Below are positions 31,861 through 43,390 of a stretch of DNA of 64,000 nt, one piece after another. The stretch lies in contig OX457061.1 of the NCBI GenBank assembly GCA_949752795.1, positions 5,639,239-5,703,238 on the forward strand. Reading direction: 5' to 3'. Both the position numbers and the translations under genes were made by a program. Numbering within the stretch: the stretch's first letter is position 1; each line of letters starts with the position of its first letter. Under the pieces are notes generated by a model. That model was given only the letters and a program-made list of their open reading frames with translations, made no database searches and had not been told where the DNA came from. The DNA comes from Hyperoodon ampullatus (taxonomy: Eukaryota; Chordata; Mammalia; Artiodactyla; Ziphiidae).

Positions 31861-34049
31861 CAAGGCGTGCTGGCTCCACTGTAAGATTCCTGGCATCACC
31901 CAGGAAGCTGGCTTCAGGCCGAGATGCGAGATGGGCCACCCCCTCCCGTGCCAGTTATTCAATCTCTATTTATTAAGCACCTGCTTTGGTCCAGGCCTGG
32001 TCCCCTGGGTCCCAGAGCAGCACTGCGTAGCCCCAAGCGTCCCAAGGTCCGCCCTCGGAAGGGGCCCTTCCTCGCAGCAGACACCCCAACTCCCACCTCC
32101 TTCAGTCACCTCCACCTGCTGACATCTGGGGCCCCTGATCAGCTGGTTATAGACACGAACAGAGCTGACGGCCAGGCTGGCAAGGAGCTCAGGCTCCCTT
32201 GGAATCTGAGGGGCTCCCCCATCGTCCTAGAATCCGAGGGCTTTCCAATGTGCAGAAGTGTGGGTGTTAACATCTGCAGAGCATCCATCCAGGCCAGGGG
32301 TTAAAGGCGTCTCACAATCTCAGGTTCTGTGGAGTGGCTTTGGGGGTGCTGAAGGCAGGAGGGGCTGAAGGAGGAAACTGGGAGACCAGGAGGGGGCCAG
32401 GGGCCTTCAGTACCCCCTGCCCCCCAACCCAGAACAACTCTGCTCTTAGACTGCGGGGTTCCTTAAAAGGTCTCCTGTAAACAGAGCGTTGCAGCTGAAA
32501 TCGAATCCAGAGACCTCATTTGAAGATGGGGAAAGTGTAGCTGGGCCTGGGGGAGGGGGCACTGGGCTGGGGGCTCCTCCTGGCCTCAGCCACATCCCAG
32601 GCTAGCGGGGACCCAGCCGCAGGGATGGAGTTAGCAGGAGAAGGCGGAAGCAGGGGGGCTTGGCAACATCTGGAGTGGGTGTCAGTCTCTGGCTCTCACC
32701 CAGGAAGCAGCAGGTGTCCTGGCAGCCTCTCCAGTCCCCTCTGTGTTTCCACCCCCTCCCAGATACCCCACACCCACCCTTCAAGACGGCACAGAGCAAT
32801 CAGCCGTCCTCAGGTTTGGGAAGAATTACCAAATTCCTTTGCCATTTGTTATCTCTCTTTAAAAACAAAAATATTATCCCAAACATCCTGGGAGGCCCAT
32901 GATTTCATGATTCTAAGATCCTCTGGTCCCCAGATTCAGTAGTTGGAAGATTCTAGGAGCTGGAGATTCCCATTCTGCCCTGTGGACGGCAGAGCCCATC
33001 CTGGCCTCAGGCCACCTGTTCTCTCTGCCCTGGCCTGAGCCCTCCCGACCAGTCATGTGAGCTGAGAGACAGCTCCAGGGCAAGGTCCCACCTGCTGGCC
33101 TCAGGGGAGAGGAGGCCGAACACCCTCACGCTGCTCCCCCATCAGGGTCCAGAGGAAGCCTCTCCTCCGGGCCACCATGCTTGAGGGAGCTGTGTGGGGC
33201 TGTCAGAGCCCATGACCACAGCTCTCTCCTCTCCTTCTTGGCCTTTGAGGGCCCCCTCCTCCCGTCACAGCCTGGGTGGGCAGTCCAGGCCCCGGCCCCA
33301 GGGAGGGCAGACCAACCCCACCCCACCCCGCTTCCCATACCCCTTCTCTTGGGGCCTGAGGTGAGAACTGACTTTTCCTTTCCTGGCAGAGACAAGGGGT
33401 GGTCACCTGGGGGTCAGAACCACCTCTCAGCCCACTTTAGTCAGGGCAGTTTAGACCTGAGTTGCTCAGGACTAGGCAGAACTCTCCACGGAACCTTCTG
33501 GAATTGGAGGCACACTCAAGTTCCATTTCACCTCCCATTCACCATCATCGTCCCTGGAACCAATCTCCCTCAGGTGCCTCTGGGGTTGGGTGACCAGGGT
33601 CTGGGGCAGGATCCTTGAGTTCCTGGCCAAATCGTATCCTGTGGAGTCTGTCTCACCCCATTTTCCAGGTGCCTTCGGGGCTGGAGCCCTGGGGTAGCCA
33701 TGTCCATGGTTTACCCCAACCTGGTCCTCTGTGAGCCCTCTTAGGTTTGATGTTGATAATTTATGGAAAAGGGGGCTGACTGGCGGGTGGGGGGCGGAGG
33801 AGGCCAGCAGGAAATCCGGGCTAAAGATAGGCCCTTGCTTCATAAGCAGGTCCCACTGGGCGGGCCTGAGCTGGGATGACAATCAAGGCATTAACACTGG
33901 GCCCTGTGAGCTGGGTAGAGAGCTCTAATGCTCAAGGGCCCACTCAGATTCAGCCCAGGCCCTGGGGGTGTACCTGATGGTCCATGGGGAGAGTAGGGTT
34001 GGGGTGAAAGGGGGTAATGAGGACTTTTGTGTAAAAGTAATGGGGAGGT
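31861..34049. other. Intergenic, no gene supported
   Basis: A weak MIR-like piece lies near 31955-32000 ('attcaatctctatttattaa', 'gcacctgctttggtccaggc'). The rest of this 2.2 kb is unrecognised GC-rich DNA. Confidence 0.45.
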
Positions 34050-35008
34050 GTGGTGGTGATGGTGGTGATGGTGGTGATGGTGGTGATGGTGGTGATGGTG
34101 GTGATGGTGGTGATGGTGGTGGTGGTGGTGATGGTGGTGATAGTGGTGATGATGGTGATAGTGGTGGTGATGATGATGATAGTGGTGAGGATGGTGATAG
34201 TGGTGGTGATGGTGGTGATGATGGTGGTGGTGGTGATGGTGGTGATGATGGTGGTGGTGGTGATGATGGTGATAGTGGTGAGGATGGTGATAGTGGTGGT
34301 GATGGTGGTGATGATGGTGATGGTGGTGATGGTGGTGATGATGGTGGTGGTGGTGATGGTGGTGATGGTGGTGATGGTGGTGATGGTGGTGGTGGTGGTG
34401 GTGGTGGTGATGGTGGTGATGGTGGTGAGGATGGTGATAGTGGTGGTGATGGTAGTGATGATGGTGGTGGTGGTGATGATGGTGGTGGTGGTGATGATGG
34501 TGATAGTGGTGAGGATGGTGATGGTGGTGGTGGTGGTGGTGGTGGTGATGGTGGCGATGATGGTGGTGGTGGTGATGATGGTGATAGTGGTGAGGATGGT
34601 GATAGTGGTGGTGATGATGGTGATAGTGGTGAGGATGGTGATAGTGGTGGTGATGGTGGTGATGATGGTGGTGGTGGTGATGGTGGTGATGATGGTGGTG
34701 GTGGTGATGATGGTGATAGTGGTGAGGATGGTGATAGTGGTGGTGATGGTGGTGATGATGGTGGTGGTGGTGATGGTGGTGATGATGGTGGTGGTGGTGA
34801 TAATGATAGTGGTGGTGGTGGTAATGGTGGTGATGATGATGGTGGTGATGATGGTGATAGTGTTGTTGTTGGTGGCGATGATGGTGATGATGCTGGTAGT
34901 TATCTTGGTGGTGGTAGTGATGGTGGTGCTGATGGTGGTGGTGGTGATAATGATGTTGGTGGTGGTAATGGTGGTGATGATGGTGGTGGTGGTAGTAATG
35001 GTAGTAAC
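34050..35008. repeat. Long (GTGATG)-type satellite with 93-bp higher-order unit
   Basis: About 960 bases made only of GGT, GAT and related triplets. The plus strand reads Gly-Asp or Val-Met and the minus strand His or Thr-Ile in unbroken frames, which is a property of the triplet repeat and not coding. An identical 93-bp segment occurs at 34185-34277 and 34629-34721, and most of it again from 34722. Confidence 0.97.
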
Positions 35009-35014
35009 AACAGC

Positions 35015-35265
35015 AGCCACAATTTATTGAGCCCTCACTGTGTGCCAAGCCCTGTCCTAAGGAGTCCATGAGCCTTATCTCATTGCATCTTCATGGCCAC
35101 CCAAGGAGGTGTGGCTTCTTGGGTTATCATCCTATTTACAGATGAGAAAATTGAGGCTCAGACTGGCAAAGTCACCTCCTCAAGATCAAGGTCAGTTGGT
35201 AAGTGGTGAGATAGGGACAGGAACCCGTGTCTGCCTGCCTACGTAGCACTGCATTAACCTCTCGT
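35015..35265 (-). repeat. MIR, nearly full length
   Basis: 'caatttattgagccctcact', 'gtgtgccaagccctgtccta', 'tttacagatgagaaaattga' and 'ggtaagtggtgagatagg' run in antisense MIR order. Its A/C-rich 3' tail touches the right end of the triplet satellite. Confidence 0.82.
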
Positions 35266-35439
35266 ATCTGGCCCCCGCTGCAGGGCCAGAAGGTGACCAG
35301 AAGGTGGCAGACCTGCTGGAGGAAACTGGCACAACCCCTTGTCCCCTCCCTCCCCCGCCAGTCACCCTTCCCTGGGCCCCTCACATACCCCCCTGCCCAG
35401 ATAGCATCTGAGTGTGTGACTCGCTAACTCCTTCGCAGA

Positions 35440-35620
35440 CGGACTTCACAGCCCTTGTCTTCTTTGACTTCCGCAGTGGTCCTAAGAGGTAGAGCTGATT
35501 AGCAGATGAGGAAACGGGGGCCAGAGAGGGGATGTGGCTGGACAGAGGTCACGGAGCACAGTTCAGGAGGCAACTGGTCTAGAAGGCAAGGTGCCTGACT
35601 CTCAGTCCAGGTTCTACCCA
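35440..35620 (-). repeat. MIR fragment
   Basis: 'gattagcagatgaggaaacg', 'ccagagaggggatgtggctg', 'gacagaggtcacggagcaca'. Confidence 0.6.
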
Positions 35621-36930
35621 ACACCTCCCTGGGGCCATCAACCTGGTCACGGGGACACCCAAACGGGGGCACACAAGGTAGTGATGAGGGCACTGCCTGG
35701 CTGTGCAACCATAGGTGGGTGTCTCAACCTCTCTGAGCCTGGGTCAGGACTCAGCACAGGCCCTGGAACGGGACAAAATGCCGGTCCATGGACGTGTAGC
35801 AGAGGGCCCACGCTGGGCACGAGTGGTAGAAGCCCAGAGCCTTGGGATCCATGCAGGAGGCCACCCTGCCACCCACCGCCCTGGATGGAATGTGCTCACC
35901 CTGGAGGAGAGGACCCAGTCCATCCCAGTGGGTCGGAGTCCAGTTAAGGACAAGCCAAAACCCCCCTCCTACGGGTCTCAGAGGAGGAGCCTCGGAGGTG
36001 AAGAGCTTTCCTGAGCCTCACGCGAGTGGCTGAGCTGCGGGTCCCACGGGCTGCTCGGAGGAGGCGGTCCTCACACACACACAACCCGCTGCCACCAGGG
36101 TGGCAAGGCCTCTTGGCAGTGGGCACATCCAGGCTGGGCTGCAGCCCTCTCCGCAGCACCCAAGCTGTTGATAATGGGGGAAATTGAGAAAAACAAAACC
36201 AGATGCTTCCTTGAATGTTTTTGGCATTCATAAGGCTGAGCGTTTCATCCCCAAAGCAGCTAAGTTCCTCTCCCCTGCTGCCGCCTGCCTTCAGCTCTAC
36301 GCGCCCCCCACCCTCCAGGTGGGCAGCAGAAGGCCGGGAGGGCCAGCTCCTCCCTCTGGATCCCCGTCTCCCTGCCGCCTCCTCCCCGTTCCCCCCACCC
36401 CACCTTACAGTGCTCCATCTCTTGTAGACTCAGCCCTCCGTCAGGCTTCGGCCTCCCCCGGAGCCACGTTCCTGGATGCTAGCTCTGGCCCTGCGCCTGG
36501 GCCTGCCCCCATCCTCCGCTCCTGGGAGGCCCCGGCCTTTGCCAGGCCCTGGGGGCCTCCTGCAGAGGAAATGAGGCCCCAGCTGTGCTCCGGAGAAAGG
36601 TGACTGACGAGCTCACTCAGATGCACAGCAGGGGAGGGGCTGGGTCTCTGGGGGGTTTCAGCTGGTCGGCATGCTGCTCCGCTTCCAGGGAAGTTGTCCC
36701 ACCTGCCAATTAGCAAAGGGGCAAAGACCTGGGCTCTGGGCCTTTCCTCGACACCCGCCCCGGGGTTAGTCGGGGAAGGAAGCCGGAGAGGGGGCTCTGC
36801 TGTGTGTGCTGAGGGCCCCTGTGGCCTCAGTTTCCCATCTGGACACTGGGGGGAGGTTCAGGCTGGATGGCCTCTCACGGCCCTCTGACTCTGATGCTGT
36901 AGGATTCTAGAACAGCCGCCCCCTATAACC
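35621..36930. other. Intergenic, nothing strong recognised
   Basis: A sense MIR trace occurs at 35700-35750 ('ctgtgcaaccataggtgggt', 'ctcaacctctctgagcctgg') and another at 36820-36900. Around 36180-36260 there is a small AT-richer, non-repetitive patch. Confidence 0.45.
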
Positions 36931-36934
36931 TCAT

Positions 36935-37335
36935 CTCCATCACGAAGGGAAAATAAAAGGGAAAAAATCGCACCCACCCCACCTAATCCTTTCCCGGCTT
37001 ACACCAAGCAGCTCAGCTCTCTTGCCGGCTCCTCTGGGGGATGATGGAAATGTGAATTTAAATAGAGTTATGTGGAAAGAACATTACCCAGCGCGGTCCC
37101 AGCAGGGAGAAGCCCTGCTGAGCCGCAGAGGCAGGCCCCGGTCTGCATGTACCGGAGGAGGGCAGTGCCTTCAGACGATTTACAATCAGGAGGCTTGATT
37201 AGCCTTCCTCCCGCCTGGCCCCCTTCCCAGGACTCTCCTTAATAGGTAGCTGCCTTCTTTGGGGGCGCTGGGGCCGGCTGCCAGGGACCCACCGGGTGTA
37301 GATAATTTCCTGGTGGCACCGTGATGCCATCCACG
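36935..37335. promoter_or_regulatory. Candidate conserved non-coding element
   Basis: Non-repetitive block with dense factor-like words: 'gaaaataaaagggaaaaaat', 'ggaaatgtgaatttaaatag', 'gacgatttacaatcaggagg', 'cttgattagcc' and 'tccttaataggtagctgcc'. It lies in GC-rich DNA. Inference from texture only. Confidence 0.4.
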
Positions 37336-37339
37336 ACGA

Positions 37340-38880
37340 ATGGGGACTCCAAACCAGCTCTCCGGGTGGCTCAGTGCCCCCTCCCGGCCAGGGGCGGCCG
37401 CCAGCCTGGGACGGGATTCGCACGGCTGTCAGCTCTGAGCTGAGGGCTCAGCCACGGGGCTCCGGGCAGAGCAGAGCTGGTGCCAGGAGCTGGGGGCAGC
37501 TGGGAGGCCCCGGCTCCTGCCCCGCAGCCCTGAGCCACCCCTCCCCCCATGGCTCCCCCACTCCTTGCTCTTTCCCATCACCTGAGCACCCTGGAGGGAG
37601 GGGACAGTCTGCCTGATAACTGCCGGGCACAGAGCAGACACTCTGGGCAGGGCTGTCCTTCCCCTGCCCTGGGCCAGGGGGTTTGTAACCTATAACTCAG
37701 TGGGGGCAGCTATGACAGGTGGGCAGGGCTGGCTGCATGGGCTTGTGTTAGAGGTGCACCCCTTGGGGGGCCCAGCACCCCGAAGCTCAGGCCAAGGGGG
37801 GCATGGCAGTCCCCAGGGGGAGAGCCAGGAGCCGGAGGCCCAGTGGAGTTATGCCTGAGCCAGGCTCTGGATTGGCTACACAAGGGGAAGCAAGAAACCA
37901 GGTGAGCCCAGAGGGCAGAGATCCTCATGCCGTTAGAGCGAGGGGTCTCTGAGCCCAGAGGGGCAGGGGTCAGCACGGTGAAGGGCCTCTACCTCCTACT
38001 GTCCTTCCTGACACTGTGGGGCTTGTTGTGGCTGAATGGTGCCTGCTTTGGGGTTAAGTTCCAGAAGCTGCCCTTACCCCCAGAAGTGGCGGTCATGGTA
38101 GTGGTGATGACAGGTATGTGTAGGCCCCCAGGATGAATCAGATGCTTCTAGAGGGTCCACCTGGCCCAGGGCAGGCCCAAGCCCTCGCTCAGAGTTCTGG
38201 TTACTGCTGGAGTCTTCGGGGTGGGCTCTCAAGGCCCCAGGAGCTGGGGGCTCCAGTGCTGTGCCTGCAGGTCCTACCCCCAGCCCCCTGAGCAGGCTCC
38301 TGGCCAGGGCCCTTCTCCCAGCCCCAGGAGGCAGCAGTGCGAGGGGACCCAGCCCTGGTAGCTGTGTCCACGTGAGTGCTGGACTCAGCCTTGCATCTCA
38401 GGTCTGACATGGAGAGAAGTTCCCTTCCCCTTGCTGAGCTGAACTCAACCCCTCCCACCCGTCAGACACACTCTTGTGTCCAGAGTCTCAGTCTTTCCTG
38501 GGAATTGCTGCTGGTTCGAATGTTCTGGGTCAGCCCATACCATCCCCTCCAAACCCTCGACTTCTAGACACATGCTAATGCATCTGGGGCCCCACCATCC
38601 TACCTGGTGCTTTTGCATGAATTAGAAAAGGGCACCCATTTCAGCTCCCACCACCTTTCTCGGCCAGGCGCCCTTGTGCAGGACACAGCCTGGACAAGTG
38701 TTCCAGGCGACTCGGCCTCATTTCTCCTCCTGAACCCCTAAAGCAGAAAGTCCTCTTGCATTAGTTGCATGCAGCTGGATCTCCCAGGTGCACCATTCTT
38801 TTAGGCTGCGAACAAATCCACTCTGGTTCCCAGTTTTGACTCAGCTGTTGGTGCCATTTGACATAGACTGGGTGCTGGGT
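37340..38880. other. Intergenic, nothing recognised
   Basis: GC-rich unique-looking DNA. No gene signals. Confidence 0.45.
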
Positions 38881-38884
38881 AATT

Positions 38885-39040
38885 GTAATAAGGCTGAGTG
38901 CTGGTAGTTATAATAAAACAACAGAGTCACCATGGACTGAGGGCCTGCAGGTGCCCAGCACCAGGCTCAGTGCTTGTCAGGCACATATCCATGTGTTCTC
39001 ACCACCCTTGGGAGGCAGCTCTGGTGGTTTTAAAGAATTT
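38885..39040 (-). repeat. MIR fragment, possibly cut by an LTR
   Basis: 'tagttataataaaacaacag', 'gtgcccagcaccaggctcag' and 'ttctcaccacccttgggagg' are antisense MIR. Bases after the LTR (39540-39600, 'agactagaaaaccaagctcc') look like the continuation of the same element. Confidence 0.6.
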
Positions 39041-39049
39041 CCATTCCTC

Positions 39050-39537
39050 TCTTAGGGCAAACCTAATTCCCCTGCCCTTGAATGTGGACTGTACCTAGGT
39101 GCTCACTTCTAATGAACAAAATGTGGAGGAAATGATGGAGTGTGACTTCTAACCATGGGTCCTAAAAGACACTGTGGCTTCTTTAGCTCTCTCTGATTCC
39201 CTGCTCCGGGGAAAGCCAGGGGCCATACTGTGAGGATGCTCAAGTCACCCTCTAGAGAGGGCCATGTGGCGAGGAACTGAGGCCTCCTGCCAAGCAGCCA
39301 TGTGAGTGTTCCACCTTGGAAGTGGGTCCTCCAACCGCAGTCAAGCCTTCAGATGATGCAGCCCCAGCTGGCATTTTCACTGCATCCTCCTGGGGGACGC
39401 TGAGCAAGAACCACCCAGCGAAGCTGCTCCTGAAGTCCTGACCCTCATAAACTGTGTGAGATCATAAATGTTTGTTGTTTCAAGCTGCTAAGTTTCGGGG
39501 TAATTTGTAAGGCCACAGTCGATAACCAGTACAATAG
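39050..39537 (+). mobile_element. MLT1-type solo LTR (ERVL-MaLR)
   Basis: Long match to an ancient mammalian MaLR LTR: 'gggcaaacctaattcccctg', 'aggaactgaggcctcctgcc', 'tcaagccttcagatgatgca', 'ataaatgtttgttgtttcaa' and 'gctaagtttcggggtaattt'. No internal retroviral sequence is seen, so this is a solo LTR with no coding capacity. Confidence 0.9.
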
Positions 39538-39599
39538 GTATTTTTGTTCCCTGGTTGCTCAGACTAGAAAACCAAGCTCCAAGGTACCCTGGGGAGCAG

Positions 39600-40180
39600 G
39601 TCTGGCTTAAGCAAAGGTGCCCTGGCTGGAGCACCCGTCTCAGAAAGAAAGGCACTTGTCAGGAAAGGTGCACAGTGGGGATGAAACCAGGGATAGCCAT
39701 AGGGCTTTGGTTGCAGACCGAGGGGTTTGGGTCTGCATGTCGCCTTCCCTCCTGTCTCCCCACCCAGTGGTGGGGAGCTGCCCCTGTGGGCTCCAGAGTG
39801 GGCAGGCTGCTTCACAAGGAGCTGCTGGGGAACCAGAAGTGGATCCAGGCAGGCCAGGGGTCTTGTTCATTCATTCCTCCGTTCATTCAATGATAACCAA
39901 GCCCCTACTGTGTGCCAGGAACAACCACATCCCTCCATTGAGACCCTCCCCTCCTCTCCCGTCCTTTCCGGGAGAAAAGCTGCCTCATTGAGAGCCTCGG
40001 CCCTCCTCAGTGGGGACACAAGTCAGGACCTGGGATGTCGGGCTGGAGGTCAGGGGCAGACTTGGGCAGGTTGGGACCAGGTGGAGAGAGACCAAGGCTT
40101 GACGCTTCCCAGTGACGCTTGGCTCAAGACGGTGTGGGAAGGAAGGTAAGAGATTCCAAAAGCAAGGCCAGAGCAGGGCA
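39600..40180. other. Intergenic, nothing strong recognised
   Basis: A short MIR/L2-like piece is seen at 39865-39925 ('ttcattcattcctccgttca', 'ctactgtgtgccaggaac'). Confidence 0.4.
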
Positions 40181-40184
40181 ATGG

Positions 40185-40745
40185 GGATGAAGAGCGTGAA
40201 AGACAGTCCTGTCCTTTGACCCTGTAATTCTCTTTCCGGAAACCCACCCTTAGGAAGTAATTAGCAAGGCTGACAGCAATGGGGGCCGGGTGGGGTGGGG
40301 GGAGGTGAGGCTGTTAGCTGTGCATTGTTTACAACGACTAGAAAATAGAAGTAAATGTCCAAAAATAAGGGAGGCTTATAAACGCTGTGTCCCCAGCCCC
40401 AACTCTGGAGTCCGATGACCCGGATATAAATCTCCAGTCTACAGCTGTGACCTCTCTGTGCCTCAACTTCCTCTTCTGTCAATGGGGAGAATAACGGGAC
40501 TTAGCTACGGGCCCCTGTAAGGGTCTGATGAGTTAGCCCCCGGCACAGGCTAAGCTCAGCTCCTGAAAGAGAAACCATCTTCCGTACATATTAGCTAATA
40601 GCACCATCACACAGGCTTAACTCTAAAAGTGAGTTTTGGAATCTTTAAGAACATGGGACAATTCTCACGATCAGGTTATGCAATGGTATGTATGGCATGA
40701 TCTCCATACGGTAAAACATGATGCGTGCCGGAAATAACCATCTCC
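40185..40745 (+). repeat. Old L1 3' region interrupted by a MIR-like piece
   Basis: The left part, 40200-40388, has 'tttgaccctgtaattctctt' and 'gtaaatgtccaaaaataagg'. The right part, 40618-40745, has 'gaacatgggacaattctcac' and 'ggtatgtatggcatgatctc'. Both belong to the 3' region of an L1M element in the same order. Confidence 0.65.
40390..40615 (+). repeat. MIR between two L1 halves
   Basis: 'ccaactctggagtccgatga', 'tctacagctgtgacctctct', 'cctcttctgtcaatggggag' and 'agctaatagcaccatcac' are in MIR order. Confidence 0.65.
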
Positions 40746-40964
40746 ACTTCAGCCTGAGGCCCTCCTCTGGGTTGAGGGTGAGACCTGGTCGCTGGGGCAC
40801 AGACGCTGGGTCACTTCCATCAGCGCTTTGGCCACGGTCAGTGTCTGGTGCACAGTAGCGGTAAGAAATACAAGAATATGGTTACGCTAGAATTTGCTGA
40901 ATCACTGTGAGAGGGAACAGAGATACACGTAAAGCCTATACACACAGCACCTGGTTGCCTTATG

Positions 40965-41345
40965 TTGGCTTCCCCAGAAGCAGAGATGTAAATACAAGAG
41001 GTTTATTTGGAGGTGATCCCAAGAAGCGCTGCCAGGGGTGAGGCAGGGGAGGGAAGGCAGCCTGCACTGGGTGTGTCGTGTATCAGCTTGTACTGTGGCA
41101 CCTGGAGCACCGGTCCCCAGGGGGACTCTGGGAAACGGGGTAGACCATGCCCTTGCCGGAGAGTGAGGGAGCTGGGGTATTTACCCTTCACTCTCCCGAC
41201 TCCCCTCTGTCGTTCGCCAAGGGCTGCCCTTGGGGGAGAGGGTGCAGTTGCAGGTCTCCGCACATTCTGGAACCGTGCGTGGTGAGTGCCCACGTGGGCA
41301 GAGATCCAGCAGTGCCCGCTGCACTGGTATCTGGTAAACATTGAA
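40965..41345. mobile_element. Unclassified interspersed repeat, related to 21283-21640
   Basis: It shares the order 'cttccccagaagcagag', 'aggtttatttggaggtgatc', 'ccaagaagcgctgcc', 'ggcaggggagggaaggcagc' with the block at 21283. I could not name the family. Confidence 0.45.
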
Positions 41346-41448
41346 TAAATGCTGCTGATATTTTCCCATCTCAACTCCACGGGCCTGCCCACAAAAACAC
41401 CACCAAAAAAAAAAAACCACCATGAAGATCCTCTCCCCGTGTGTGCTT

Positions 41449-41652
41449 TTTTTTTTTTTTGTGGTACGCGGGCCTCTCACTGTTGTGGCCTCTCCCACTG
41501 TGGAGCACAGGCTCCGGACGCGCAGGCTCAGCGGCCATGGCTCACGGGCCCAGCCGCTCCGCGGCATGTGGGATCTTCCCGGACCGGGGCACGAACCTGT
41601 GTCCCCTACATCGGCAGGTGGACTCTCAACCACTGCGCCACCAGGGAAGCCC
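41449..41652 (-). mobile_element. CHR-type SINE, full length
   Basis: The flanks ctccccgtgtgtgctttt and ctccctgtgtgtgtttta form an imperfect TSD. The body is otherwise close to the other full-length copies. Confidence 0.93.
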
Positions 41653-41659
41653 CTCCCTG

Positions 41660-41940
41660 TGTGTGTTTTATATCAGTACATACAAATAGATTCCCAAGAC
41701 GTTGCTGGTCCCGTGGCCCATAGTGTCCGGTAAATACTTAGAAAAAAAGACTGGAAGGAGGAACCCCAAATGGAAGTCAGGGTTGTCTCTGGACACAACT
41801 AAAACAGGTGATTTTTACAACTGGAAAAACTGATGAAATCGAAGAAAGAAACATAGACAGGACAGATTGTGGCAGGGGCGACCATGAGGAACCCAGGGTT
41901 GGGAAGACACTTAGGGGAGCATCTCTGGTTTAGATTCACG
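41660..41940. other. Intergenic, nothing recognised
   Basis: Short AT-richer stretch without clear assignment. Confidence 0.4.
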
Positions 41941-41944
41941 GTTA

Positions 41945-42070
41945 ATTCCGTGTTAGTAACACTAACCGGTGTTGGCTGAGCACTCACTGTGCACCAGGTC
42001 CTGCACTGAGCCCACAAGTGCACGGCTGCATTTCCTCCTCCCCCCTGCCCTGGGAAGGAGGAGCTGGCCC
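41945..42070 (-). repeat. MIR fragment
   Basis: 'tggctgagcactcactgtgc' and 'accaggtcctgcactgagcc'. Confidence 0.6.
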
Positions 42071-42084
42071 TGCCTCTGCGTGTG

Positions 42085-42400
42085 CATTAGTTAGCTCCGG
42101 CTGCAACATTGCTGTGTAATAACCACTCCCAACACTCGATGACTTACTGCAGCAGCATAAGTTTTTCTGGTTTGTGGCTCTGCTGGGTTCAGGTCTGTGC
42201 CACATGTCTCTCAACCCCTCGGACAAGTGGCTTCCCAGGGCATGTGCTTTTGAAGGTCATGAGACAAGTGCAGGAGGGTATCTCTCAAGGTCTTGGCTCA
42301 AAACATCACTGCGCTTCTGTGCACATTCCAGGAACCAAAGCAAGTCACATGGCCAAGCCCCATGTCAATGGGGTGGGAGGCAAAGGAGAGATACCAGGCA
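42085..42400. repeat. Old interspersed repeat, family not named
   Basis: 'ctgtgtaataaccactccca', 'aacactcgatgacttactgc', 'gtttgtggctctgctgggtt' and 'agcaagtcacatggccaagc' belong to a common ancient mammalian repeat that I recognise by pattern but cannot name with confidence. Confidence 0.55.
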
Positions 42401-42434
42401 AGGGGTATGGCTGTGTGATTCCCTAAGAGGGAGC

Positions 42435-43390
42435 AATAATTCCATCTACTCCAGAGCCCACCACCTGCTTGTGACCTCTTCTCATCTCATGGCTCAGAGT
42501 TGATGACTCCAGCCTGGACCTCTCCCTGGAACCCCAGGCTTTGGTATTGATGCTCATTCCATGCCCTTCTGCGAGGTCTAACAGGCACCCCAAACTTAAC
42601 ATGGCAGAGACAGAACTCCCGATCAAAGAGCCCCAGCACGCCTCCCCTGGGCTTCCCCTGTCTTGGTAAGTGGCACCACCATACGTCCACCTGGGTCTCG
42701 GGCCCCAGACCTCAGCATCAACCTTGCCCTCTCTCTTTACATCATTTCCCACATCCACTCCATCGGCCAGGCCTACTGGCTCCATCTCTAAAACGTGCCC
42801 CACATCTATCCACTTCTTTCTATATCCACTGCTAACTCCCCAGTCTGAGCTGCCTCCATCTCTTACCATAAGGGCTGCAAGCAACCTCCGTGGTCCCTGC
42901 CCTCCCATCCAGAGCCTCCTGAAGCCCAGCTTCAACATGGCAGCCAAAATAAACTCACAAAAACATCCATCAGCTCATACCATGTCCCTGTTACAATCTT
43001 CTGATGGTTTCTCATTGCAACCAGTGTAAAATCCAAACTCATTCCCTGCCCTGCCATCATCCATCCCTCCTTCCCTCTCCAACCTCACCTCTGCCCCCTT
43101 GTCCACTGTGCTCCAACCACAAGGCCTTTGTCAGGTCTTAACATAGGCAGATCTCGATCCTACCTCAGGGCCCTTGCACCTGCTGCCATGTTTGCCTGGA
43201 GAGCCCTCCCTCAGAGCCTCCCATGGCTCCTTCTTGTCCTTTAAGCACCACCTCCTCCCCAACCGCCCTGTATGACAGTGCCCTGTTTTATTTTCCTAGA
43301 GCACATATCACCATTTGAAAGTATCTTATTTGTTCATTAGAATTAAGCTCCACATAGTAGGTGCTCAATAAATATTTGTTGAAAGAACTC
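42435..43390 (+). repeat. L2, about 950 bp of the 3' region
   Basis: The longest L2 in the window. It runs through 'ggtattgatgctcattccat', 'aggcaccccaaacttaacat', 'ctcatttcc'-type codons, 'cctcagggcccttgcacctg', 'gcacatatcaccatttgaaa' and 'gtaggtgctcaataaatatt'. The protein frame is broken. Confidence 0.88.

Noticed and set aside
34050..35008. CRISPR-array-like regularity
   Set aside because: The repeat has no unique spacers and lies in a vertebrate genome; it is a triplet satellite.
33891..35071. Long open frames on both strands (up to about 390 codons) reading poly-His, Thr/Ile, Gly/Asp or Val/Met
   Set aside because: They are a product of a triplet repeat with no stop codons in any frame. 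There is no start context, splice site or family match.
39050..39537. A larger endogenous retrovirus around the LTR
   Set aside because: Only one LTR is present and no internal sequence was recognised on either side.
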